DNA of 14,111 bases. It comes from an uncultured Flavobacteriales bacterium (GTDB taxonomy: Bacteria > Bacteroidota > Bacteroidia > Flavobacteriales_D > Sanyastnellaceae). The position numbers and the translations under genes are program-made. The notes below the pieces were generated by a model, which made no database searches, was not told the origin of the DNA, and was given only the letters and a program-made list of their open reading frames with translations. The number at the start of each line of letters is the position of its first letter. The first letter of the stretch is position 1. Shown here piece by piece: positions 7,193 to 13,659 of this stretch. The stretch lies in NCBI GenBank assembly GCA_937967465.1, contig CALBSW010000176.1, positions 1 through 14,111 on the forward strand. The letters are read 5' to 3'.

Positions 7193-8034
7193 TGACGGAG
7201 GGTGCGCTTGGCGGCCTCCCAATGGCGGTCCATTTCTTCGAGTGGCATGTCGGCCAAGTCAAGGCCTGCCGCTTCAATCTGGGATTCCATCTCTTCAAAC
7301 CGCGCTTTGAAACGGCGGTTGGTCCGCTCCAAGGCCTCATCTGGATTGACGTCGAGGAACCGGGCATAGTTGATCAGGGCGAAGAGGACATCACCGAATT
7401 CATCGGCCACGCGGTCGCTGCTCGCCTTGACCTCCGCCTGCAGCTCCTCCATCTCCTCGTTCACCTTGTCCCAGACCTGACCGGCGTGGTCCCAATCGAA
7501 ACCCACGCCGCGCACCTTCTCTTGAATTCGCTGGGCCTTGACCAAGGATGGCAGTCCAGCTGGGACGCCCTCCAAAACGCTCTTGCGCGTGGTGGTCCCT
7601 TCCTTCTCCTTGAGCTTGATCTTCTCCCAATTCGCCTTGACCTCCTCTTCCGTGGCCGCCTCGACATCCCCATAAATGTGCGGGTGCCTGGAGACGAGCT
7701 TGTCGCAAATGCCGTGAAGCACATCCGCAGCGTCAAAGGCCCCCGCCTCGGCTCCGAGTCGGCTGTAGAACACCATGTGGAGCATCAGGTCGCCCACTTC
7801 CTTCCCCACTTCATCCAAGTTGCCCTCGAGGATGGCCTCCCCGAGCTCGTAGGTCTCTTCGATGGTCAAATGACGCAGCGATTCAAACGTCTGCTTCATG
7901 TCCCAAGGACAGCCTTCCCGCAAGTCATCCATGATGTCCAGCAACCGACCGAAAGCGGCCAGCTTCTCTTCTCGGGTGTGTCCGGCCTTTGGGGTGGACA
8001 ACGTGGGGCGGTCAATGACCTCGCGGTTCGGCAT
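7189..8034 (-). CDS. mazG: Nucleoside triphosphate pyrophosphohydrolase MazG
   Basis: 281 residues, the usual size for two-domain MazG. It hydrolyses NTPs and dNTPs to monophosphates plus pyrophosphate, cleaning aberrant nucleotides and affecting stringent-response alarmone levels in some bacteria. The first domain has GCPWDMKQTFESL (41-53), EETYE (59-63) and KEVGD (78-82). The second has EEMEE (193-197) and DEFGD (211-215). These are the EExxE...ExxD magnesium-binding helices. The start ATG 8034 lies 4 nt after a perfect TAnnTTTG element. The first 20 residues are a poorly conserved lead-in. The next gene overlaps its stop by 4 bp. Confidence 0.95.
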   Translation of the reverse strand: MPNREVIDRPTLSTPKAGHTREEKLAAFGRLLDIMDDLREGCPWDMKQTFESLRHLTIEETYELGEAILEGNLDEVGKEVGDLMLHMVFYSRLGAEAGAFDAADVLHGICDKLVSRHPHIYGDVEAATEEEVKANWEKIKLKEKEGTTTRKSVLEGVPAGLPSLVKAQRIQEKVRGVGFDWDHAGQVWDKVNEEMEELQAEVKASSDRVADEFGDVLFALINYARFLDVNPDEALERTNRRFKARFEEMESQIEAAGLDLADMPLEEMDRHWEAAKRTLRQ

Positions 8035-8038
8035 GCTC

Positions 8039-8046
8039 CAAAATTA
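8039..8046 (-). promoter_or_regulatory. Candidate -7 promoter element of mazG (TAATTTTG)
   Basis: Exact TAnnTTTG match on the minus strand, ending 4 nt before the mazG ATG, so the mRNA would start at or next to the start codon. No TTG at the expected -33 distance. Confidence 0.5.
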
Positions 8047-8050
8047 AGGG

Positions 8051-8058
8051 CACCTTTG
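8051..8058 (+). promoter_or_regulatory. Candidate -7 promoter element of the PagL-like gene (CACCTTTG)
   Basis: One mismatch to TAnnTTTG (C at the first position and A kept). It ends 5 nt before ATG 8064. A TTC triplet stands 21 bp upstream in place of TTG. It lies only 4 bp from the opposing mazG element. Confidence 0.4.
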
Positions 8059-8063
8059 GTGGC

Positions 8064-9143
8064 ATGACTTCCCGCCTTTGGTGCACCGCTCTGATCTTGG
8101 CTTGGCTGCTCTTCCCGAGTGCTGCGAATGCCCAACAAGATCCAGAGACGCGGTGGGAATGTGCGGTCGGTGGCGGCTTCCTCATCCCGCACCGCACGGT
8201 CATTCGACACCACATCCAAGGGCACGCGGCCTCCATGCAGTGGACTTGGAGTCGACGGGGCCTCGGACTGTGGGGATGCGCCCGGGAGGCACCGCGGTGG
8301 GGAGTGTCGGTCCGGTTGAATGGAACGGGGGCGCCAGAGGCTGCAGGCAAGCAAGTGCATCTGCTCGGCATGGCGGAGCTCCGCATCTCCCCCCGCTGGC
8401 GGTTCCGCATGGCGGGCGGCATGGGTTGGACGCAGCGCCATTGGGCCGCGGACTCTCCAGAGGCGCGACAGCACGTGATCATCGGCTCCGCCTTGAATTC
8501 AGCCATCGAAATCGGACTGCACAGGCCCGCGACATGTCCAGCAACGCATTGGCATGACCGTGTGGGGGTCCATCTCTGTCTCTCGCACCAGAGCAATGCC
8601 TCCGTCAGCCTGCCCAACCTCGGTACCAATGTGGCCACGTTGGCCCTGTCCACAGCCTGGCCGCGCGCTCCCCGTCCGAGGCGCTCCCCGCCCGCGGATA
8701 CGATGGCGGTGCTGTCCATCCTGCCGGCACCCGTTCAAGGATGGGCGGTCTCTGTTGGCATCGGAGGTCGTCAGCCTGCCCCCACTGCGGCACGGGAAAG
8801 TGTGGCGGAATTTGGGGTGGACTGGCGGAGGGGCGGCTTGCGAGGCGGTCTGATTCTCGGCGGCCTCGCATTCCAACGCAACCAGACAGCCTCGGCCGGA
8901 CTGCATGCCGGCTTCCAGATCCGGTTCACCCGGGTTCAAATCGATGCCGTGCACGGACGTTACCTCTCCAGGCTACAGCCGGATGAAGCCGCATACAATC
9001 GCGTGGTGTTCCAAGCCCACGTGCGCAGTAGCCTGTGGTGTCGGATTGGATTGCACACCCATGGATTTCGAGCACACCACCCCATTCTCGGTCTAGGGTG
9101 GGCCCTGTCTGGCCAGACGCCTTACGGAGCGCGCCGTTACTGA
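8064..9143 (+). CDS. PagL-like acyloxyacyl hydrolase (lipid A deacylase), outer membrane
   Basis: 359 residues with a signal peptide cleaved near ANAQ (residue 24). The diagnostic stretch is LSHQSNASVSLPNLGTN (173-189), matching the PagL-family catalytic strand, in which His and Ser (here H175 and S177) act in a Ser-His-Glu triad; the Glu cannot be assigned without alignment. Alternating hydrophobic and polar strands, GIGGRQ and a terminal strand suit a beta barrel. It is about twice the size of proteobacterial PagL but in the range of Bacteroidota acyloxyacyl hydrolases. A Pro/Arg-rich insert (199-213) divides the protein. PagL removes the 3-O acyl chain from lipid A. It is expressed alone: divergent from mazG, and its end overlaps the converging beta-helix gene by 7 bp. 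Confidence 0.75.
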   Translation: MTSRLWCTALILAWLLFPSAANAQQDPETRWECAVGGGFLIPHRTVIRHHIQGHAASMQWTWSRRGLGLWGCAREAPRWGVSVRLNGTGAPEAAGKQVHLLGMAELRISPRWRFRMAGGMGWTQRHWAADSPEARQHVIIGSALNSAIEIGLHRPATCPATHWHDRVGVHLCLSHQSNASVSLPNLGTNVATLALSTAWPRAPRPRRSPPADTMAVLSILPAPVQGWAVSVGIGGRQPAPTAARESVAEFGVDWRRGGLRGGLILGGLAFQRNQTASAGLHAGFQIRFTRVQIDAVHGRYLSRLQPDEAAYNRVVFQAHVRSSLWCRIGLHTHGFRAHHPILGLGWALSGQTPYGARRY

Positions 9144-10375
9144 CAGCTGGCCCCGAACAGGGACAGGACCTCCAACAGGTCATTCACTCCCGTGGTGCCA
9201 TCGCCATCCACATCGGTGGGACATGCGCTCGGAGCACCTTCAAACGTGCAAGAGCCGTCATCATGTCCGGCAGCAGGGTCATAATTCTGCGCGGTCTCGT
9301 ACGTGCATCCCTTGCAGCTCTCCAGCTCGCAGGAGCCATCGTCGAGGTTGGCATCCTCATCGTAATTGCAAGCAAAGGCATACGTGCATCCGGGCTGATC
9401 GCCGGGGTAGAACACCTTCATCTCCTCGAGGTACCCCCACTCCAACCAGTTCACACCACCAGGCTCGAACGCACCGACGTAATCCACTGGGTCGAAGAAC
9501 GTGCCCACCGGCTGGTGTTGGGCGGGGACGGAATCGCCCTCCATTGGGAATGGATCAACGCCTTTGGTGATGAAGCCCGCCAAGGCTTCCATCTCATCGT
9601 CGATGCCAGAGTCTGCTCCGACGTTGTTGTTGTCGACGAAGTGATTCTGGATGCTGGCATTGCCATTCCAGACAGGGCCCTCATACAGGATCATGGTGTC
9701 CAATGCGAGGCTGTCGCCGATGTTCCAAAAACGGTTGTTGTGGATCTCCAACTCTCCAAACAAGAAGAGCTCGTAGGCGTCACACGGATCGTTGTCTTCA
9801 AAATCAATGCCGAAGCCCCAATTCTGGAAGATGCCGTTGTACAATCGACCTCCGCCCCCGTTGTGCCACCGAACTGCTGTCAGACCGTCGTGTCCGATGG
9901 AGGTGAAATTGGCAATCTGAGGATTGGTGTAAGGAAGAAAGCTCAAGGTCACATCCTGGAATTCGAAGTCGTCTCCTTCAAGGTCAAAGCCGTGCTCTCC
10001 GACTTGGTCCGGCTGGTCCATCAGTGAGAAGAAGTACTGCATGTCTCCATGCCAGCCCAGGTCGTATTCGAGGTTTTCCTCAGAACTGAAGGCCACGGCG
10101 ATGTATTTGAGGTTGACGGCACCCCCCATGATCTGGAGACCGTCGTCCAGAGTGGAGGTGATTTCGATGTGCTCGATGACCGTTCCGGAACCGACACCAT
10201 TCAAGCTGAGGCCATTGGTCTCGTCCCCATTGATGATGTTCTGGAAGTTGACGGGCGGATTGGGCATCTCGCTTCCGCCATGGCGGATCGACACGTACTT
10301 CATGCTGCCGCTGGACTCGGCATTGTCGAAGAACTCGTTGGTGCCGTTGCCGTCCATGTCCGCTGCACCGAACAA
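9137..10375 (-). CDS. C-terminal part of the beta-helix-like surface protein, with ACNY motifs and dockerin-like end
   Basis: About 412 residues from TTG 10375, or 406 from ATG 10357; neither has a ribosome site and there is no signal peptide, so independent export is unlikely. The body (ESSGSMKYVSIRHGG, GLSLNGVGSGTVIEHIEI, TLDDGLQIMGGAVNLKYIAV) looks like beta-helix coils. Near the end come two Cys modules, GCTYAFACNYDEDANLDDGSC and GCTYETAQNYDPAAGHDDGSC. The last 28 residues contain DVDGDGTTGVNDLLEVLSLFG between two cysteines, an EF-hand calcium loop of dockerin type. The coding character is fully kept after the TAA, which argues for a recent lesion. Confidence 0.65.
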   Translation of the reverse strand: MFGAADMDGNGTNEFFDNAESSGSMKYVSIRHGGSEMPNPPVNFQNIINGDETNGLSLNGVGSGTVIEHIEITSTLDDGLQIMGGAVNLKYIAVAFSSEENLEYDLGWHGDMQYFFSLMDQPDQVGEHGFDLEGDDFEFQDVTLSFLPYTNPQIANFTSIGHDGLTAVRWHNGGGGRLYNGIFQNWGFGIDFEDNDPCDAYELFLFGELEIHNNRFWNIGDSLALDTMILYEGPVWNGNASIQNHFVDNNNVGADSGIDDEMEALAGFITKGVDPFPMEGDSVPAQHQPVGTFFDPVDYVGAFEPGGVNWLEWGYLEEMKVFYPGDQPGCTYAFACNYDEDANLDDGSCELESCKGCTYETAQNYDPAAGHDDGSCTFEGAPSACPTDVDGDGTTGVNDLLEVLSLFGASCQ

Positions 10376-10384
10376 ATCGCGCCA

Positions 10385-10879
10385 TTACCAGCTGCTGTCT
10401 GCAATGCCTTCGGCCGCATCGTCTCCGTCGTACGTGTTGAGTTCGCCATGACCATTGATGATCACGCCACCCCACAAACCGCGGGTGTTGTACGGTGTGG
10501 CACCATTCAACATGTCCCCCTCATACGTGAACACAATGGGACACTCTGCCGTGCCATCCGCGACAATCTGAGCACCGCGTGCGACAATGAGACAGCTCGC
10601 GTCGGCACCTTGACCAGGCTTGGCCTGGATGACGGTACCGGGATCAATCGTGAGGATGTCGCCGTCATTGACATAAACGAATCCATTCAGGACATAAAGG
10701 GAGTCGCAGGACAAGGTGCGCGTCCCGGTTCCATCGCCGCCATTGTCGGTCAAATCCACCACAGGCCGCTGGTCCAACGCCGGACACCCGCAATCTTGAG
10801 CGAACAATGCAGTCGTCGCCAAAGTCAGCATGGCCAACAGGGCCGTGGAACGGGATGTAGAAATGAGGAATGCACGCAT
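10385..10879 (-). CDS. N-terminal part of the beta-helix-like surface protein (164 residues before TAA)
   Basis: Starts at ATG 10879 with MRAFLIST and a signal peptide ending near ALFAQ (residue 28), then CGCPALDQ. Residues 60-145 look like the opening coils of a beta-helix (SLYVLNGFVYVNDGDILTI, GTVIQAKPGQ, GARGAQIVADG-like turns, RGLWGGVIINGHG). As it stands the product would be a truncated secreted protein without the C-terminal Cys motifs and EF-hand-like module. An earlier in-frame start at 11014 would remove the signal peptide from the N terminus and cross the promoter region, so it is rejected. Confidence 0.6.
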   Translation of the reverse strand: MRAFLISTSRSTALLAMLTLATTALFAQDCGCPALDQRPVVDLTDNGGDGTGTRTLSCDSLYVLNGFVYVNDGDILTIDPGTVIQAKPGQGADASCLIVARGAQIVADGTAECPIVFTYEGDMLNGATPYNTRGLWGGVIINGHGELNTYDGDDAAEGIADSSW

Positions 10880-10899
10880 GGCAGTTGTGAGCTGTTGCT

Positions 10900-10907
10900 T
10901 AAAGATA
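10900..10907 (-). promoter_or_regulatory. Candidate -7 element of the beta-helix gene (TATCTTTA)
   Basis: Minus-strand TATCTTTA has one mismatch to TAnnTTTG and ends 20 nt before ATG 10879. No TTG at the right -33 spacing. The repeat protein gene at 1217 has a similar CGTATCTT at its own start region. Confidence 0.35.
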
Positions 10908-10912
10908 CGAAA

Positions 10913-10925
10913 AATTCGACGAATT
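10913..10925. repeat. Perfect inverted repeat AATTCG-A-CGAATT
   Basis: Two 6-bp arms around one base, directly upstream of the TATCTTTA element, between the -7 and -33 positions of the beta-helix gene promoter. A possible operator. Confidence 0.4.
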
Positions 10926-11015
10926 GGTTGTGTGACCCAACGAACACTCCATATCTCCAAACGAACAACCTGGACCCATTTCCGCTGATGGGGGCTGGTT
11001 CTCCACCACCTCAAC

Positions 11016-11023
11016 TACCTTTG
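11016..11023 (+). promoter_or_regulatory. Candidate -7 promoter element of the NqrM-like gene (TACCTTTG)
   Basis: Exact TAnnTTTG match, identical to the ffh element, ending 4 nt before ATG 11028. CTG stands 18 bp upstream in place of TTG. Predicts a leaderless mRNA. Confidence 0.5.
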
Positions 11024-11027
11024 TGGC

Positions 11028-11240
11028 ATGGCTTTGGAAACCCTTTTGCTCACGGTGGGCCTGCTCGGCCTCGGCTTTGCAGGCATTGCAATCAAGATCC
11101 TCGTCAAAAAGGATGGCGAGTTCGCTGGAACCTGCTCGAGCAACAATCCTTTGCTGGACAATGAAGACGGCTCTTGCTCCATTTGTGGGGCCAGCCGAGG
11201 AGACCGGTGTCAGCAGGAGGAGCTCCCGGAGGGCGCCTGA
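11028..11240 (+). CDS. Small one-helix, four-cysteine membrane protein, NqrM-like candidate
   Basis: 70 residues. Residues 4-26 form one transmembrane helix (LLLTVGLLGLGFAGIAIKIL), followed by KK and a short soluble tail with FAGTC (C36), SCSIC (C50, C53) and C61. This is the plan of NqrM (DUF539): one N-terminal helix and a few conserved cysteines, needed for iron or Fe-S maturation of Na+-NQR in proteobacteria. The gene faces apbE and nqrF and shares the TGATCA stop-stop junction with apbE. Similar short proteins are seen in Bacteroidota as unnamed membrane proteins. The NqrM role is inference, as the KGSCGG motif of classical NqrM is only partly kept (FAGTC). The start is supported by the promoter 4 nt upstream. 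Confidence 0.7.
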   Translation: MALETLLLTVGLLGLGFAGIAIKILVKKDGEFAGTCSSNNPLLDNEDGSCSICGASRGDRCQQEELPEGA

Positions 11241-12359
11241 TCAAAGGGGCTCGGACACCGCCTCAAATCCGGGCGTGGCCCAGACCTGATAGCCCCCCTC
11301 CCCATCATCTGACATCAGCAGGACGTCCAACCCGAGATGGGGGTAGGTCGCCAGGAACGCCTGCGTCTGCGCAACACCAAGCACCATGAATGCGGTGGCC
11401 AACGCATCGGCATAGGCTGCCGTGGGTGCCAGTACTGTGGCGCTGAGCAAGCCATTTTCTGCTGGCCAACCTGTGGCAGGATCGATGGTGTGACTGAATC
11501 GTCGGCCATTCTGCTCGTAATACTTCCGGTAGCTGCCGCTGGTGCAGATGGCACGGTCCTGAACGGACACCACCGTTTCCAACACACGATCTTCCGCTCC
11601 ACTGCCCACCACTGGACGGTCCACCGCAATGCGCCATGGCTCACCGGATGCATTGACACCGCGGCAAGCCACTTCGCCGCCCAATTCCACCATGGCATTC
11701 ACGATGCCACGCTCCCGTAAGGCCTCCAGCAGCAGGTCCACGGTATACCCCTGCGCCACCGCGTTGAAGTCCAGGGCCGCGCGCGCATCTCCCTTCCGAA
11801 TCCACGTGGCTGCGTACACGCCGTCCACCTCTTCTTCATTGAGGTCGAACCGGTCCGGCGTCAGTCCGGTGAACGCGAGCACGCTGTCGACATCCTCCGC
11901 CGTGACCTCAGAGCGTTTGGACAGTCCAAAGCCCCACAGCTCCACCAACGGGCTCACGGTCGGATCAAATGCGCCCCGGGTCAACTCGTGGAGCTCCTCG
12001 GAGAGCGCCCACAAGGGACCGATGATGTGCGTGCTGTCGACGAAACCAAACAACGAGTCCGTTCGATCCCAACCATTGATGGCGTTCAGGGTGCTCTCCG
12101 GTCGCCAGAGGTTGGCAGCGAGGTCCATGTCCTCAAGCAGATCCTCAAAGACGGCATCATCCAACCGGTCTGCACTCAGGTATTTGATGCTGTAGGTCGT
12201 GCCCTGGGCCTCTCCCTGGTGGAGCTGCACGGCAGGCGCGTCCCCACTGGAGGATGCGGATTCGCCTCCACAACCTGCGAAGGCCAGGGAAACGAGCACA
12301 AACGGGACCGCCAGCACATGGCTGGCGGTGTCCCAATGGAAATGGCGGAAACGCATCAT
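11241..12359 (-). CDS. apbE: FAD:protein FMN transferase ApbE, lipoprotein
   Basis: 372 residues. ATG 12359 overlaps the nqrF stop as ATGA; a longer in-frame reading from 12572 lies inside nqrF and is rejected. The N terminus is a lipoprotein signal with lipobox AFAGC (C30), so the enzyme acts outside the cytoplasmic membrane. ApbE transfers FMN from FAD to a Thr of substrate proteins, including NqrB and NqrC of Na+-NQR. Visible motifs: GAFDPTVSPLVELWGFG (129-145), ALDFNAVAQGYTVD (195-208, with Gln where many homologues have Lys), VELGGEV (224-230), SHTIDPATG (289-297) and the Mg-site ADALATA (317-323). Being last in the nqr operon fits its role. Confidence 0.95.
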   Translation of the reverse strand: MMRFRHFHWDTASHVLAVPFVLVSLAFAGCGGESASSSGDAPAVQLHQGEAQGTTYSIKYLSADRLDDAVFEDLLEDMDLAANLWRPESTLNAINGWDRTDSLFGFVDSTHIIGPLWALSEELHELTRGAFDPTVSPLVELWGFGLSKRSEVTAEDVDSVLAFTGLTPDRFDLNEEEVDGVYAATWIRKGDARAALDFNAVAQGYTVDLLLEALRERGIVNAMVELGGEVACRGVNASGEPWRIAVDRPVVGSGAEDRVLETVVSVQDRAICTSGSYRKYYEQNGRRFSHTIDPATGWPAENGLLSATVLAPTAAYADALATAFMVLGVAQTQAFLATYPHLGLDVLLMSDDGEGGYQVWATPGFEAVSEPL

Positions 12360-13651
12360 CCTCCGAAATCGTCGAAGGCCACGTTCTCCGGCGGCACGCC
12401 CCAGTCGTCGCACATCTTGAGGACGGCCTGGTTCATGAGCGGCGGACCGCAGAAATAGAATTCGATGTCCTCCGGTGCCTCGTGCGGCTTGAGGTGATGC
12501 TCGATCACCGCATTGTGCACGAAACCGAGGAAGCCGTCGCCCTCGTCGTCGACGCTCTTCTTCTCGTTCCAATTGTCCTCCTCTGTCGGGTCGCTCAACA
12601 CCACGTGGAAGCGGAAGTTGGGGAACTCCTTCTCAATCTTGCGGAAGTCATCGAGGTAGAACAGCTCACGGCGGGATCGGCCTCCATAGTAGAAGGTCAC
12701 CTTGCGGCCGGTCTTCACCGTGTGGAACAGGTGGAAGAGGTGGCTGCGCATGGGGGCCATGCCGGCACCACCGCCGATGTAGACCATCTCGGCGTCGGTC
12801 TCCTTGATGAAGAACTCTCCGTAGGGGCCGCTGATGGTGCACTTGTCACCGGGCTTGCAGCCGAACACATAGCTGGAGCAGATGCCGGGGTTGACGTTCA
12901 TCCACGCGTTGCGGGCGCGGTCCCACGGCGGGGTGGCAATCCGGATGTTGAGCATCACGATGTTGCCCTCGGCCGGGTGGTTGGCCATGGAGTAGGCGCG
13001 AACGATGGGCTCGTCGTTGACCATCTTGAGGTCCCACAGGCCAAACTTGTCCCACTCACTCTGGAAGGTGTTCGGGTCCTTGTGGTGCTCGGGGTGGGCG
13101 GTGATGTCGATGTCCTTGTACTCCACGGTCGTGGTCGGCACGTCCACCTGGATGTAGCCGCCGGCCTCGAAGTCGAGGGTCTCCCCTTCCGGCAAGCGCA
13201 CGACGAACTCCTTGATGAAGCTGGCCACGTTGTAGTTGGAGACGACTTCGCACTCCCACTTCTTGATGCCGAAGACCTCTTCAGGGACCTGGATTTCCAT
13301 GTCCTCCTTGACCTTGACCTGGCAGCCGAGGCGCCAGTGGTCCGCGATCTCCTTGCGGGAGAAGTGGGGCTCCTCCGTCGGGAGGATGGTACCACCGCCG
13401 GCCGGAACCTGGCAACGGCACTGCACGCAGGTGCCGCCGCCACCGCAGGCAGACGGGAGGAACACGCCAGCGTTGCCGAGTGTGGTGAGCAGGGTGCTTC
13501 CGCCCTCCACTTCGAGGGTGCGCTCGCCGTTGATGACGAGCTTGAGCGTGCCGCTCGGGGAGAGACGCGACTTCGCGAACAGAAGCAGGCTGACCAACAG
13601 CAGGATGACGGCCAGGAAGAAGGCGATGGTGAGAAGAATCGTGGTGGTCAT
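12356..13651 (-). CDS. nqrF: Na+-translocating NADH:quinone reductase subunit F
   Basis: 431 residues. NqrF takes hydride from NADH through FAD to a 2Fe-2S centre, the entry of electrons into the sodium-pumping complex. Residues 3-26 are one membrane helix. The ferredoxin-like domain has Cys 69, 75, 78 and 110 (CGGGGTCVQC, then RLGC). The FAD site is RAYSMAN (218-224). The NADH site is GGGAGMAPMRS (293-303), followed by FYYGGRSRREL and a FYFCGPP loop (398-404). It ends AFDDFGG, as in NqrF. Spacing to nqrE is 8 nt; apbE overlaps its stop by 4 bp. Length and all cofactor residues are intact. Confidence 0.98.
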   Translation of the reverse strand: MTTTILLTIAFFLAVILLLVSLLLFAKSRLSPSGTLKLVINGERTLEVEGGSTLLTTLGNAGVFLPSACGGGGTCVQCRCQVPAGGGTILPTEEPHFSRKEIADHWRLGCQVKVKEDMEIQVPEEVFGIKKWECEVVSNYNVASFIKEFVVRLPEGETLDFEAGGYIQVDVPTTTVEYKDIDITAHPEHHKDPNTFQSEWDKFGLWDLKMVNDEPIVRAYSMANHPAEGNIVMLNIRIATPPWDRARNAWMNVNPGICSSYVFGCKPGDKCTISGPYGEFFIKETDAEMVYIGGGAGMAPMRSHLFHLFHTVKTGRKVTFYYGGRSRRELFYLDDFRKIEKEFPNFRFHVVLSDPTEEDNWNEKKSVDDEGDGFLGFVHNAVIEHHLKPHEAPEDIEFYFCGPPLMNQAVLKMCDDWGVPPENVAFDDFGG

Positions 13652-13659
13652 GATCTCGC

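Larger units (their letters stand above)
9137..10879 (-). pseudogene. Secreted beta-helix-like surface protein gene interrupted by an in-frame TAA
   Basis: One reading frame of 580 codons starts at ATG 10879 and ends at TAA 9137, but codon 165 (10385-10387) is TAA. Both sides are in the same frame, so this is a nonsense codon and not a frameshift. The context is Trp-stop-Trp: ADSSW, stop, WRDLFGAADMDG. Protein features run on smoothly across it: RGLWGGVIINGHGELN before, ESSGSMKYVSIRHGG after. These resemble stacked strands of a parallel beta-helix. A single base change from TAC or TAT (Tyr) would explain it. It may be a recent mutation, a sequencing error, or read-through. The two parts are described separately. 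Confidence 0.65.
10880..11027. promoter_or_regulatory. Divergent intergenic region between the beta-helix gene and the NqrM-like gene
   Basis: A 148-bp spacer with promoters outward on both sides (listed separately), an AT-rich middle and one short palindrome at 10913-10925. No coding or RNA signal is seen. Confidence 0.5.

Noticed and set aside
9100..9153. Imperfect hairpin (GGGCCCTGTC with GACAGCTGGCCC) across the convergent junction, and the palindrome GTCTGGCCAGAC at 9107-9118
   Set aside because: The stem has a 2-nt bulge and a 32-nt loop, and no U tract follows on either strand, so it is not convincing as a terminator.
10376..10390. Frameshift as the cause of the split beta-helix gene
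   Set aside because: Codon phase is identical on both sides (10879 and 10375 differ by 504, a multiple of three); only a stop codon separates them.
9035..11164. Long plus-strand open frames (9035-10027 and 10049-11164) opposite the beta-helix gene
   Set aside because: Considered because the minus gene is interrupted. However, the minus strand carries the signal peptide, ACNY motifs and EF-hand loop, and the plus frames are Val/Ile/Asp-biased shadows; the second even runs through the promoter region and the NqrM-like gene.
12360..12572. Longer ApbE starting at 12572
   Set aside because: The extra 71 residues are Arg/Gly-rich, lie inside nqrF and would bury the lipoprotein signal; ATG 12359 gives an ATGA overlap and a proper signal.
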